This document shows positions 24,061-37,275 of a DNA stretch of 64,000 nucleotides, piece after piece. The stretch covers positions 19,899,851-19,963,850 of the forward strand of contig NC_072458.1 in NCBI RefSeq assembly GCF_027596085.1. The letters run 5' to 3'. Source of the stretch: Anoplopoma fimbria (lineage: Eukaryota; Chordata; Actinopteri; Perciformes; Anoplopomatidae). Under the pieces are notes generated by a model, which saw nothing but the letters and a program-made list of their open reading frames with translations, ran no database searches and was not told the DNA's origin. The translations under genes and the position numbers were made by a program. Numbering within the stretch: position 1 is the first letter of the stretch; each line of letters begins with the position of its first letter.

Positions 24061-27000
24061 ATCCATTTCTGACCTCTGCCTTGTAACGTCAGTGCATTTT
24101 AAATTTGTGTGTCCACCAAGAACAAGGCTCCTAATTGACTTTCCACTGGCGTTATCCTCGGCCAGAGAGACACAAAGAAAAACAGACAATTCGTGTCCTT
24201 GTACACGAACCAATGGATTGCATTCCGTAACTATTTCACAAACTGCTATGATACTGGGCTGAAGCCTGAACCTCTTTCTCCACAGCCATGTCTAAATGTA
24301 TATAACGGCCTGTAAACTTTTACTTCAAATATTTAGTGTGCATGACAGTTGTTATGTCTTTAGTCAGATTTTAAGCGGCTGCATTAGAACATGGGTCGGG
24401 TAATGGGTTGTGTGAGCTGCACATTTGACCGGGCAGATTGTAAAAATAAACTTGGTAAGCATCACTGGATCCACTTATCTGTGGATGTGTGTGTAACAAG
24501 ATTATAGTCTAAGATTAAGCACTCCAATAAAGGGTGAAATCCACTTTTGGCTGCACTGCATCATATATTTTAGTGGCATATGAGCAACAATTCCATTCCC
24601 TTAAATTGCTACGGAGCTGAGCAATCATAAAAACAATATGTGAACGATACACATGCATGTCCACTCACTAAACTTACTGTCAACAATCACTTTGAGTTTG
24701 GCACTTTTCTGCCCAGAATACTATTATGTCTTCTATAACAGCTCTTCCTAACAAAAGAAAAAGGAAAGGTCATTGCTTACAGTAATTCAAAACTTCTCCA
24801 CAGTTATTTAAAATGCATCTAAAGTGTTGCTTTGAGAATTGGTGTGTGTCTGCGTGGGGCTGATAAATAGCTTTAAGTATTTTTGCTTTAATGTATTTGG
24901 TGCTTTATCTCCCCTTTATTCACCAATTCCTGCAAACACATGTAGACAATTTGGACTTCCCAACTAACTTACTACTAAATACAAAAGCAACAGCAGATGT
25001 TGTTTATGTACAAAACATAAAAGGACAGTAAAAATGGATGGCATGTGAAAAATAATAATAATAAATCGAAAAAATGAGTAATAATTCTTTTGAAAGGAAA
25101 AGATGAAGGAGAAGGTAGGAAGAAAAAGCGAGCAGGAGAGAAGTATTAAAATAAATAAATGGAGGAGGGGATGTGTTGGGTTTGGATGCTTTCCAGGCGA
25201 GCTTTGCAGGATGGATTTGGTTTAGTATTATTAACTATTATCTCTGTTCATATAGTCACACACTTCCACATAAACATACATGTTACCCCAGCTAAATGCT
25301 TACATTTACATTAATATTTGAGTTGTGGTATTAGCACCTATTTTGTACTTGCTTGTGAGCAATATAAGCAACTCTTCAGTCAAAATGATTGTGGTAAAGT
25401 CATTTGTTTCATGTTATTCCTTCTCTGTCCTCTGTCTTTCTCACTAACAAACTGAACCAGAAAAGCCAAAAAAAAAAAAAAAATGCTTGTAGTAAAACCA
25501 TAGCCTGAGAGTAAAACACATAAAAAGTTGGCAGGTGGTCCAGGAGCAGAGTCGTCTTGACAGCTATGAAGACCCTTAGACCACGTTGAGAGAAATGACC
25601 CAAATAGTTCTGCCGAAGGATTACAGCTGAGAACAATGCCTTTAAGGTCATTTGTTAAAGAAAGCTATGCTGGTCACATGCTGTTGCTTCTGGCTGGCTG
25701 TAACATCTTAAGACACAATATACATCCAGATATGAGTTTAATATGTTTTTACAGGGTATTGCGATAATAAGGGACCCACTGAGACACAACTTAACTTCCA
25801 CACTGTACATCCAGAAATGATTCATGAACTTGGCAATGACCTCCACAAAGGGAAGACACTATTACCACATTCTCTTCCATTATATCTTGTATTTTTCTCA
25901 GTGCCTGTGCTGTAAAGCCTTCTCCAATGAGAGAATCGCTATAACTGAACACCATCAACAAACAGGAATAATAAAGCAGAGAACTCATAAATTACAAATT
26001 AAAGTGACTGTTGCTTTGCTCAGGGCCAAGTGAGTGCTCTGGAGTGTGACACGCACTGTGATCATCTTTTCTTTTTTTATTCCTCTTGTTGTTTTATGTT
26101 GTAAGGGGGAAAATCCACCCTGAAGCGGAATTTACATTGTGCTATTCCAAGGATGTGAGATAGTTGAGCCACTATCCTCACACACGGATACGAAAGCATC
26201 CAGACTCATCTTGATAACATCATGTGATAGATCTGGTGTTGGTCCATTCACACTAAATGAATAAGTGAGTTAACATAAGTTGCGTTTGTGATATTCCATC
26301 CAATTTACCTTTATTTTAACGCGGGGCTTCAAAAGTCACAATTTCACTTTTTGTTCGATTTTCCACGACGGCCTTGAGAGAGTGTGGTGCCTATTTTTTA
26401 TTACATATATATATGCATATATTTTAAGTAATATATTTAGAGCTGCACATTTCCTAAATGTTTTTTTGTTAGTCCGAAATGAACTGAAATAAACACAATT
26501 AGCTGTTTCACTGAGTTCCAAGGGAAACTTGTTTATATTCACAAATTGCACTCACAACATATGTTCAAAATTGGGTAAAATGATCAAACAGGCCATTTCA
26601 GGCTGATTTATGCAACAGTAAAAAGAGTGCTATCAGACTCGCTGTTGGGAATGTAGTTGTATGTCATTTTCTTTCTTCATCCCTGCCTACACGCTGCCAA
26701 ATTACTTGCAGATAAAACAATACACATAATGATGGGGGTGTTTTCGCCTTCATAAAAAGGAAAAATATAATGGCAACTTCAGTAGAGCAGAGATTGGATT
26801 CATCATTAATTGCACACCGTGCTCACCAACAATCTGACAGGCGGTTCTTAAATCTCTAAATATGTGCAAAGGACACTGTAAGCTGATGAGAAATGGGCTG
26901 ATACACGGCACAGCACGCATGATGACTAGTAGCTGTTTTCAACAGAAGAAAGTTTTCCAGGAAACCGTGAACCTTTTATGGAACTCATGAACTTTATCCG

Positions 27001-28522
27001 CATTTCGACAGCAGAAACCTGGTTGACGTTTTGGTTTACTGACAATCGTTTCTGGAACCTACATATTCCCTGCTCCCGAGGCAGTACATCCAGATAGTTC
27101 AGGGATTTAGTGTTGAAAGTCACTAAGCGGTCAGGTGAACCCTTTAGTCTGCCACATAAAGTACACAGCCTTCAATCGGATTGCAAGCAAACACTGATGT
27201 CACCAACAGAATAGCACATTGTCGTCCACATAGGTGGAAATTGGCCTTTGATCTCACAGGTGGTCAAATTAAGGTTATTGACTTGCTCAAACTTCACCAG
27301 CTTATTAGAACTGTAATATGTAGTTAAAAGTGTTAATAATTGAAAAAAAATGTTTAAACTTTTTTCCATTCCTGTAAAATTAGCCTAAAACGTCAATAGA
27401 AGGCATGCAAAACAATAATTGAAAGCCGTTCTTGAACCATTTGCAGGACAAGTATAGTTTTGTTCAGACATCACAGTCAGAATCACTGTAAGTGTTACTA
27501 GCATTGAGTAATAGAAGTTTAAACACACTGAAGAGGAGGTTGTTTCTTTTAGCATGAACATTTCTTGGAGACTAGTTTAGGTCACTCATCAGCACAATCG
27601 TTTGCAACAGGGCTCGGTCTTCATATCGGGAAAGAGGGGCAAACACTACCTTTAAAGACGTGCTCGTGTAGGCTGTGGAAAGGCAATGGAAGCTCCGACT
27701 TTTCATTTCTAATCGAAAGTGCCATGGCTACAACGTTTTCACTACATAATACTTCAGACACATTCTTGGCATTGGATCGGATGTCTCATTAGATCTGTTG
27801 GCGAGGGTACCTACTGTACTACGGGACCCATTGGTTCCAAGTTGTTCTGTTTTACGTTTTTATGCTGGTATTGTGTAAGAAAACAAAGGTTTTAAGACAC
27901 AGGAGTCTCTGCCAACAATCCCACAGAACAAAAATACTAACCCAGCATCAATGTTACAACCTTTAGTTATTCTGAGGCGAATGGAAGTGTTGATGGTGAA
28001 CATGTGTAGACAAGCCAGAAGATAACAATATATAAAGAAATAGATGGAAGAGATTTCTACCTGAGGAAAAGAAGATGGCAGAGAGCAGCTTGCTGACAAT
28101 GCTGTCAAAGATTACCTTGTTCCGACCACAAAGCTTGTCCAAAGACAAGGACCTATGGGAAAACGTTGTATCATATTGATGTGACTATGCGACACAATTA
28201 CACAACCACGGATACACACCAAGACATCACTTCACAGTGGCAAGTACTTTGCCATACGCTTTCCCATCTGTCAGTGCAGGCGAACAAGTTCCCTTCTGGC
28301 CAGAGGCCCTCCAGATGTCCTGTATCGTTGAATCTGACTGTCAACAAACAGCAACATTCAACCAACACAGTGCAGAATAACTCAGTTTGACCACTTATTG
28401 AAATGTATGACTAAGGACACTTAATTAGGAATGTAAACTTTCACTATATATGTATTGTGTTTCTGGTGAAATTCAGCTCAGGCTGGTTTCTCTGATATAA
28501 CTGTACCACACATGCACCAACA

Positions 28523-28532
28523 GGAAGGATAT
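28523..28532 (-). other. trappc9: U12-type (AT-AC) 5' splice site
   Basis: Reading the minus strand from 28532, the intron begins ATATCCTTCC. The minor-spliceosome AT-AC donor consensus is ATATCCTT, and all eight positions match. No GT dinucleotide lies at the point where TRAPPC9 conservation ends. The nearest GT dinucleotides further in (within TTGGTGCATGTGTGG) would add non-conserved residues. Confidence 0.88.
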
Positions 28533-28686
28533 GATGCTCCAACAGATGCCCAGCTTGCTGTTGATCTGGGAGCCCTGAGCATGCTGTCGCTCCTCCTCCA
28601 GCTGTTTGGGGTTAGTGAAGCGAGCCGTCTCCTGGTCCGGCTGTGGCAGACTCTCAAAGTCAAACTTGTCCACCTGGATGGCCATC
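28533..28686 (-). CDS. trappc9: TRAPPC9 internal exon C, with a U12-type 5' splice site
   Basis: This 154-nt exon follows acceptor CTCCTGTTGCAG. Its first G completes an Arg codon, then 51 codons run from [15 protein letters not shown] through NPKQLEEER to SKLGICWSI. Human TRAPPC9 has [29 protein letters not shown] and SKLGICWRIPSL here, from memory. Conservation stops after the final Ile, where the next intronic bases are ATATCCTTCC, a U12-type AT-AC donor. The Met at the start is an internal residue, not an initiator. If the intron were retained, the frame would add 19 unrelated residues, including a hydrophobic run, and stop at 28473. The exon ends in phase 0. Confidence 0.95.
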
Positions 28687-29470
28687 CTGCAACAGGAGAT
28701 GGGAGAAGCACTTACAGATACAACTTTCTGCTTACATCATTTCCGATTGGCCAAAAGAAAGACTCTGGGAATGACATAACAGTTATATAACTGTCATTGA
28801 AAGTGCTACATTTGAAAGTCAGAGCATCAAAATAGCAGTAAATGACATTTTCTATGTAAAGATACATAGTAGATTAATGGTGTCCTGTGCAGAGAATGAA
28901 GTTGCTCTCCCTCTGTGTGAGCTGTTATCAGAACTTCCCTGTACTTTGTTTCCCTGTACATATCATGCATAGGCAATCCATCAATCATGGATATACTTTG
29001 AATCTGGATCAAGCACCTTGAAGAGTAAGTTAATAAAGGTTGAATGTATTTGAATAAGATTTATGAAGTTCAAGTTATTTAAAGTGGATAAATGGCTGTC
29101 CATCACAATTTCCCAGATAGAAGGGCAGCACCTTTTTTATGCATTTGCACATTTCTACTGTAATGGAGCACAGCTGTTTATGCTGATCTTCATCTACAGA
29201 ATATTTACGAGGAAAACCTTGCTCACATTTAGGCCTTATGACAACAAATGTGGGCTGCTTTGTGTGTTTTTTTACAAGTTTTAAATGATTTATCTCGTCT
29301 GTACAAACACCCTCAGGTCCTAGCTCCCCCCTCTATGTTGTGGGTATGTTATATATTTATAAGAGCCAGGGTTAACGTTGCCAAGGGTTACGTCAAGTGT
29401 CACATCCAGGATTGTAGTCTTGTTGTACGAAACTGAGCTGAGACCAAACCTGTGCTTATAAAATGACCCC

Positions 29471-29496
29471 AAAGGAAGAGGAAGAAGAAGAGGAGG

Positions 29497-29529
<33 letters not shown>

Positions 29530-29612
29530 AGAAGAAGAAGAAGAAGAAGAAGAAGAAGAAGAAGAAGAAGAAGAAGAAGAAGAAGAAGAAGAAGAAGAAG
29601 AAGAAGAAGAAG

Positions 29613-29642
<30 letters not shown>
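29471..29642 (+). repeat. GAA/TTC tract, 172 nt of uninterrupted purine
   Basis: Plus-strand bases 29471-29642 are all A or G. The last 136 nt or so are a pure GAA repeat of about 45 units, preceded by GAG-interrupted copies. It lies in TRAPPC9 intron B-C, about 0.8 kb upstream (in transcription) of exon C. In the transcript it appears as a UUC run. Confidence 0.97.
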
Positions 29643-29644
<2 letters not shown>

Positions 29645-31119
29645 TGCCACATAGAGTCTAAGATCATACAGACACAGTTATAAGAAAGTTAAACATCCAC
29701 TGTAGCAACTACGGTAAAACCCACATATTCTTCTAGGGAACCGGCAGAGACTAAACCAGAGACAAAGGAAATGGGAATATTTGATTTGCATCCTGCAGAT
29801 TGAAAGAAATATGACTCAATTATTGCTGAGGATGCGTCATGTGGTTATGACTGAATGTTTGCTGAAATATAAGCCATACCATCTTTATAATATGATTATA
29901 TATGTTAGTGTTGGGATTCCCTGGCAGCATGTGCTCTTATCTGAAGGCTCAAAAAAAAAAATCACCAAACTTGGAGATACATATTGCATAGTGAAGCATA
30001 AGCCCTATACAGCAGCCCTTCACAGGAGAGAAGAAATGTCTCACGCTTTTTTCCTGGTGTCATTCTGAGTGATAGGCTTCACTTTAAGTGTTTAACTGAG
30101 AAACAGACTTTATCTGAGTCTTTTTCACAGAAAAAACAGAGCGGGAAAAAATGCTGTGGTCCATTTTTCCGTGCCCTCAGCACTCCAATCCAAAAACACA
30201 GCACATCCATGTATTGATCGGTAGGTTGGTCACTAGATTCCAGTTCAGAGGACACAGCGGCTCCCGAAGGAGTTATTATCTGGTGCACTGAGAGGAACAT
30301 GTGCAGAGCAGAGTCAGAGACACTGAACTGACAAATGCTTTTGTTGTGTTTCCTCTCGACAGCCATCATCATGGAGAAATCAAATGAAGTATAAATAATA
30401 TGATAATACAATATGAATGATTTGAGAGAGAAAGTCTGATTACAATATACGTCTGTATCACATGTCTCGACATGTAAGATATAGAAGTTTATGGACATGA
30501 CAATTGTATTTATTTGATGTATTGCTGCTTGTTCAACGTGGGATGAGCTGAATGACATTATCTCAAGCATTAAGTAGCCTACAAATATTTTTTGTCAAGT
30601 CATTCCTTTAAGCCACCAGCATGAGACAGGCTTTGATGTTACGCTTCTCTTGCATCTCTCTCTCTCTCTCACAGACACACCAACCCGGGCGAGTGTGTGT
30701 GGCGTTTAATCATGGATGTGCGTATGTGTGTTTTTTGTATCTGGATGGAAGCAAAAAAAGGGCTAGGAGAGAGGGAAAGAAGTGAAGCACCAAATCATGT
30801 TTATACATGTTGAGGTTGGAAATGGTAATGGGAGATGCCAGCCTGCATTTACAAAAAAGACTGACTGCAAAATAAAAGCTAGCAAGAAATGAAATCAAAA
30901 TAAAAGTGACCTTAAAAAAAAAAGTGGTTTCATATTCCTTCAATAATCAGTTAGTAATAAATAAATAAATAAAACAAAATGAATAAATATGAGATAACGA
31001 GTCAAATAAATGCTATAAAATAAATACCACCTGCAAACCTGAATTTCAATAGTGTGAATAAATAATAAAAGTTAATACAAATCCATTTCCAAAGACGTTT
31101 TTGACATCAATATTACATT

Positions 31120-31280
31120 GCGACACCTCAGAATGTTCCGATTGATTTACTAGAATAATCGCGCTAAAGGGTTAAATCAATTATTTTTTTTAGAGAAGAC
31201 GTATCAAGATATATATATTGTATATTGCGTCAGAGTTGAAAAATATTGACATATTATTTATAAGCCATATTGCCTAGCCC
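31120..31280 (-). mobile_element. GGGCTGGGC-type element end, minus strand
   Basis: Read in reverse, this begins GGGCTAGGCAATATGGC and continues with an AT-rich segment. It resembles the common teleost end GGGCTGGGCGATATGGCC. Only the terminal 160 bp or so are recognisable. Confidence 0.6.
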
Positions 31281-34200
31281 GGTTTTAGTTATTATTAGGG
31301 GTCTAAAGATTAACTGATACTCGAAAAAGATATACGGTCGTTTCAAAACTGTGAATTAGACTCACAAATGAGGGGGATTCGCTCAAAAGGTCAAAAGCCG
31401 ATTCAATCCGAATTGAGTATTTAGTATTATATTATATTATATTGAGAGAAAGATGCACACCTCTAGTCATTATGTTACAGCAGTGAGCACATGAGTATCA
31501 TAACAGGTCATCTGCTGCCTCACCTGTCTTACATACCATATTGCAAATCATAAATTAAATTACACTACAAGAAAAAAATAAAATCTCTTGATGAGTCCAA
31601 GGACACACATACATCAAAGCGAGGTGGAGGAGAAAAACGTAATGCAATTATCATGACACAGCCTTTTCAACAAAGCAGAGCACAAACTAAATAACAATTA
31701 CGACTTCAAAACAAAGACGAAGGAAAAAGCTACTGTTCTTGCTGCGACGCACTCAAATACGCCCCCGCCTTTGAAGATTAGTGGCACGAGGCTTATGTCA
31801 CTGACTGAAGTCCCATCTTCAAATGGGCGCTGCTTTTCATTCAGTCATCTTCAAAAGCGCACATCACACATTAAGTCTAAAAATACCACGTTGCAACAAT
31901 GCAAATGGATCCTAAATGGGAAGACGGAGCCTGGCAAGGCCTGCGACTGGTTTCCTTTGGACAGGTAATTACCGAGAGCCAGATGGAGGAAATTCAAATT
32001 AACACTTCAAATGAGGAGCAATATGGAAAGGAATGTTTTATAAAGAATACATCTTAACTTTGTTAATTTGGTGGGATTTGATTTTGGGTTTGCTAACACC
32101 TAACACGTTTTCTATGTTCCACAAAATCAGTATAGAAAGTAATCAGGTATTCGCTAATAAAGAGGCTAAGGATGGCTAGGACATAGCAGTATCTTTACAT
32201 TGCAAATAAAAGGCTAATTGTGTTGTTTTGTACTTGAAAATAATGTTATACATGTATTTGAATATGCTCATGGAATGCCAGTTTACTATCTGAACAATGG
32301 CTAGAGTTGCAATGGATAGAGAAGGTAACAGTACTATGAATAAGTATTACTAGTCAAAAGAAAATTCCCCTTCAGTTACATGAACTTGATAATATATATA
32401 GGTTTGAATAACTCTATGAAGAGGAAAAAGCTGTAGATAGCTCCTCATTTAAGCCAATATTCAACTAACAAGTACCATGATTGTCAAACTTTGGAATAAT
32501 TGAATAAGTAAAATGCATGAAAAATAAATGAATGGCCACAATTTCTCAGCCAAAGGTCTAACAAAACATTTTGTAAAACCAACACTTCAAAACCCCAAAA
32601 TATCCAATTCATAATAATATAGACAACTGAATAGCAACAATTAATCTAGTAATGATTGAGTTGCATTATGGATAAGCCACTTAGAAAGCATGAGGCCCAT
32701 GAAACCATAAATGTTACAATTTTATTTGCTGCTAATGACCAGGCCTTAAGTGCAGAAAAAAGGCGAGGGTAGTTGTGGTTCTCAAGCTAATAGCAGCATA
32801 ATGGCAAACATGATTTGAAAACAAGTTTACCACCTTCTACTGCAGTGAAACTTAATGGAAATCCAATTTAATTAGAGGAGCACTATTTAAAAAAGTTACC
32901 TATTATATAATGAAACCTATTAGTGTACTAGTGAAGCAGTGTACATAAAGAAATAGCAATATAAAGCATAAGCAAGTCCATAAACCGGTAGTTGTAAATC
33001 TAACAAAGACCACATCAAACCCCAAAGCACCACTGAAGGTGTTTTTTCTAGAAAGGCAAGAGAGCATCAACAGGCCAAGCTCTCACACCACCACTCCCAC
33101 CATCTTCTCTTTCCATTGATTTGATTGTGGAGTCTTTTAAGGATTAACCCATATCTGGAGACTAATCTAGCCTATTACAAGGCTTTTAATAACAACCTGT
33201 GTGCTGAGCTTGGAGCCACTGTGAGACATCTCTAGGCCTAATTCCCAGTCCATTTCACCTCCCTGCCTCGGCCCACCCGCCTTGCTGATAACAGCCTGCT
33301 TGGCCTTTATTTCCCTGGCTGAGAAAAGGCGGCAAGGGTAGATGGGAGATTGGATGGATGAACCGATTTCACCGAAACTTCTATCTGTTCAAAAGAGTGG
33401 GCTGTGAATTGGTTAGAGATCAAATAAAATCCAACAAAGAAATGCACAGATGAAAGACAAATCTTCAGAAATAAGCACGGTTATTCATGTCCATGCATAG
33501 AGATATGGAGAAGTCTATTTTCTTGTCAGCGTGTCGGCCTGCAGGGCTTTGCGCTGGCCAAGTGGAATGTTTGTCAGGTGCAAACAATGTTTTTTCTTTG
33601 TTGCCAGTTTTTTGTTTTGTAGCCTGTATCCATTTGGTATTTTGATGACTCACAATGGGCTTGACTCCATGACGGTTGCAGCAAAGCAGAGGTGTGGAAC
33701 AGAGATTTGTGCTTGCTCAGGGCAAAGTTGAAAGTTTTGTCATGGATCTGCCGCACACGTTTAAACAGATCCAACCTAAAAATGATATTATGTATATGAA
33801 TGATCTGTAAAATTACAAATAACTGTCCCAATTAACCCTGTATCTCACAAAATACATGCTCAAATGTTATTTCCTTTTAAAATCAATCTTAGAGGAAATG
33901 TGTTTATTTAATTTCAAATCTTAATGTTCATGATTTGAAAACGTACAACTCATAATAACAGTATCAGCAATAATGAAAGTGCAATTCTCTTGACTTGCCT
34001 TGGATGAAACCCATACGGACATGGAGGAACAAACAGAAAAGTACCTTCATGTTATAAGATAACTGATCAAACCAAAGAATATATTTGCAGCCATTTTAGC
34101 ACTTTTCTTATTTGAAGAGTGCAATTTAGTGATCCTTGGAAGATATTGCAAGAAAAAAAAAAAAATAAACTCAACAGAACACCAAAACCAGTACGTTTCG

Positions 34201-34928
34201 TGCAGAGAGCTACAGTTATGTATTTGTGCATTTGGGCGTATAAGGGGTTACTAAGCTCGACATGTTTCATGTTGTTCTTCTGCCTAAAAAAAAACCTCTA
34301 AAAGCAAACCAAACCCGTACCACTAAATGTCATCCCGTCCACCGGCTGTGACTTCTGACACCATATCCCTAATTACCACCATCCTGCAATAAGCTGTGTC
34401 AGTTTTTAATGGCAGTAATAACAGCAGTTTAGGAAGAGCCGGTCACAGTGAAATGACCCCTTCCTAATTAAATGCTGTGTTGCCTCGGACCAAAAAGTAC
34501 ATGATAATCACATTAAAGCGCATGGAGCCGCTTTCATCTGACCACTGCAAAGCCATAAATCATCTGTCAATCTGGAGGTCTGTAAACGCAGACATGGTCA
34601 CAAAATAGCAGATGCTGGCTTCTAGTCAACTACTGATGATGTGTTATCACAGCTACTACTTAAATGATAGTGTAAAGGTATTTAACTTATATATGTGATA
34701 GTATTTTTTTTCTTGTTGTTGTTTTGTTGTTTTACTGCAGCGTTTGAAAGGTGTTCACTAGCGTGTGACTTCAAGCCTGCTGCAAGCAATATGCACAGCC
34801 TGAATTATGCCCTACGGAGCAAATCGTGTGCAGCCAATGTTTTATCAGAGCCTTTTTGCATCTTTTTTAACAGCCAGAGATTGTGTTATGTCACCGGGGA
34901 GAGGCTGAGAGTGAAGAACGTACCGAAT

Positions 34929-34952
34929 GTGTGTGTGTGTGTGTGTGTGTGT
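34929..34952 (+). repeat. TG microsatellite, short
   Basis: About 12 TG units. Confidence 0.9.
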
Positions 34953-36132
34953 TTTCACAGAGAGGGTTATTTTTACCTCACGTGCAAGAGCTTAAGGGCG
35001 GAGATCCATAGAGGCTTGTGCAGAGGCAGGCAAGAGCAACAGTCTATTTTTAGACTGCGGCTGACTCCGCGTAACCCTTTGTATGCAGCGGCTGCAGAGG
35101 CAGCGGCGCTCCATCCATCCATATCTTGCTCAATATGATGAGCTGCAAAAAACACACATCCTTACTGCCAATTACTGTATGCGCATAGGTATCGAAAGAA
35201 TGCATCGGTGCAGACAATCTTCTAATGCGCTGGCTGGCATTAAAATTGAGTCTTTGTAGACCATTACTAGGGATGACAGAGTGAGCTATTTTTGTCTCTG
35301 CTGCTGAAATCCAGAAGCTCTTCCTTGGGGCGTTTTTGACATTATTAAACGGCACAGCAGTTGGATGCATGGCATGGGGAGATAGAAGGGAATGACATGC
35401 AACAGCGTTTGTAAATAATAATACATCGCTATATGTGTAACTGTAAGGAGTAGATAGTGGATAATCCCAACACATCACAGGGCTGAAATATAATGGTCAA
35501 TAAAGTCATTAAAGTTGCAGGTGACTGGGGAAGGAAATGACAGACAGTCAGATAAATCTGCTCTGTCCATCATATGAATTTATGGATTTGTTGGAGGTGA
35601 AGCACATTTCCAGAATACCAAGAATATGTAAGCATGACTGTGTCAAATGCCTACCAAGAGGTCTCAGGCAGCTAGATGGAGCGATTATAGCAGGTGTTTT
35701 ACAGGACATGTGAGTGGAAAAACATCTTTATGTTCTAGCATCTTAACTTGCCCATCTTCAGACAGCCAACAGGGATAAAATGCCCCCCCCTCCAGGGAAC
35801 ACATAACATTTCAAGAAAAATGTGAGAGGGGGGGTTGGGAAAGAAAATAAAAAAAACCTGACAGTTGTGTGGAGATTAATGCCAGGGAGAGGTCGAGCTG
35901 CAGCAGATGTACATCTCAGCAGTCAGCTCTCATCTCTGTCGGAAAACATCGCTCCGGTGCCCCTATCCTCAGCGGATACAAGTGTTTGTTTTTTTATTAG
36001 ACTGGATATTGCTCATGTAATGAGCGTGTGATCTAAACTGACAGACTGAGAAAAAGGCCAATTTGATTTGCAGGTTGCGATAAAACAATTGAATGATAAT
36101 ACTCAACACTAGGCTGGTGACTGTTGAAGATG

Positions 36133-36135
<3 letters not shown>

Positions 36136-36169
<34 letters not shown>
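36136..36169 (+). repeat. AT microsatellite
   Basis: Seventeen TA units. Confidence 0.95.
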
Positions 36170-36170
<1 letters not shown>

Positions 36171-37118
36171 GACTGCAAACGCGCTATGTGCTTTGATGCC
36201 ATAAAACGTAGCACAAGATGGGGGAAAGGTGGTCACCATGGAAACAAGCTTTGTTTGAAAAGCTCATGCAATGAGGCGTGTCTGCCCTTGTGCTCACTCG
36301 ATTCGGCAGAGTCAAAAGGCGAACGGAGAGGAGGCAAATATGAGGAACTGCTGCAGTGAGCGATAGATCGCCGCTCTACTACAAAGGTTCTTACTGAGCT
36401 GGCTCTGCGATGATGATGGTGGAACTAGTTAAAAGCCTAGGGGTTGATGCTGTGATGAGATGTAAACCCCCAATGGTCTGTTTAGATCCCCCGGGAGACA
36501 CGGCTGTGGTGTTGATGCAGAGCGGGGATTGGGATCAAGGTCTAAGAGCAACCTGCTGCCGGCGAAGAAATGGTCACAGGATGACGATAAGCACATCCAC
36601 TGAATCTTGTGTTGGTTGCAATGAAAAATATTGAGCTTTCAAAAATGATGCTGGGCTTGAAAATACCCACTTACTGTAGAAAATATGTTTTGAGGTATCT
36701 AGTAAAACAGATTTGCCCACATTTTTAGACGTCTCCTTCAGAAATATTTGCCTCCACCTAAATAAAATGAGGTCATTTGAATTCTGTGTGATCTTTTTCC
36801 AGAAGCAATATCCCAGTTACTGTAGATGTCTGCACCTTACTGTGGAGCTCCAGTACAGAAAATGAAGTACATTCTACTGAAGAAATAATTAATATTGCAA
36901 ATTAACAGGAACCCTGTTCCCTGTAAGAAACACTGCACTGTTTTGTCGTTTTGTTTTTTGTGTAATTTTTCAATTTTATGAGCACCTGAGAGGAAATGTA
37001 ATCCTCACAAATATAATTGCTCTTTTACATTTGTTATTTCACTCACAACAGGTTTTACTGCATTACATTTTCTGTAAATGATCTTCTGAAAATGGGATTT
37101 TAACCCTAAAGTTAATTT

Positions 37119-37160
37119 ATTATTATTATAATAATAATAATAATAATAATAACAATAATA
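37119..37160 (+). repeat. ATT/ATA microsatellite
   Basis: Three to four TTA units switch to ATA units, so the tract is partly self-complementary. Confidence 0.85.
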
Positions 37161-37197
37161 CAATTAAAACATAACAATAAAAGAAAAAGGGTGTAAC

Positions 37198-37275
37198 ATG
37201 CATTCGAACAATGTCAGCTTGAATCGGCTCCAGCCCCCCCTGCGACCCTTAACAGGATAAGCGGTTAAATATGAT
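37198..37275 (+). mobile_element. LINE 3'-end-like fragment
   Basis: TCGGCTCCAGCCCCCCCTGC, GACCCTTAACAGGATAAGCG and GATGGGTGGTTGG follow the familiar fish LINE 3' end (GGCTCCAGCCCCC, GCGACCCTGAACAGGATAAG, ATGGATGG). It is severely 5' truncated. Confidence 0.6.

Noticed and set aside
28500..28533. Normal GT donor for exon C (TTG|GTGCAT or CAT|GTGTGG)
   Set aside because: These would add non-conserved residues between GICWSI and PSL, whereas the ATATCCTT site gives an exact conserved join.
28473..28685. A separate small membrane protein of 70 residues starting MAIQVDKF
   Set aside because: The first 51 residues are TRAPPC9 internal exon sequence, and the hydrophobic end is intron read-through.
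29320..29667. Open frames of poly-Ser, poly-Phe, and poly-Lys/Glu
   Set aside because: These are translations of the GAA/TTC microsatellite and have no gene structure.
30079..30570. 163-codon minus-strand open frame
   Set aside because: It has no recognisable domain, splice context or codon pattern, and sits inside a TRAPPC9 intron. A chance frame is more likely.
34695..35138. 147-codon plus-strand open frame
   Set aside because: It starts in a T-rich stretch, runs through a TG microsatellite and has no recognisable protein features.
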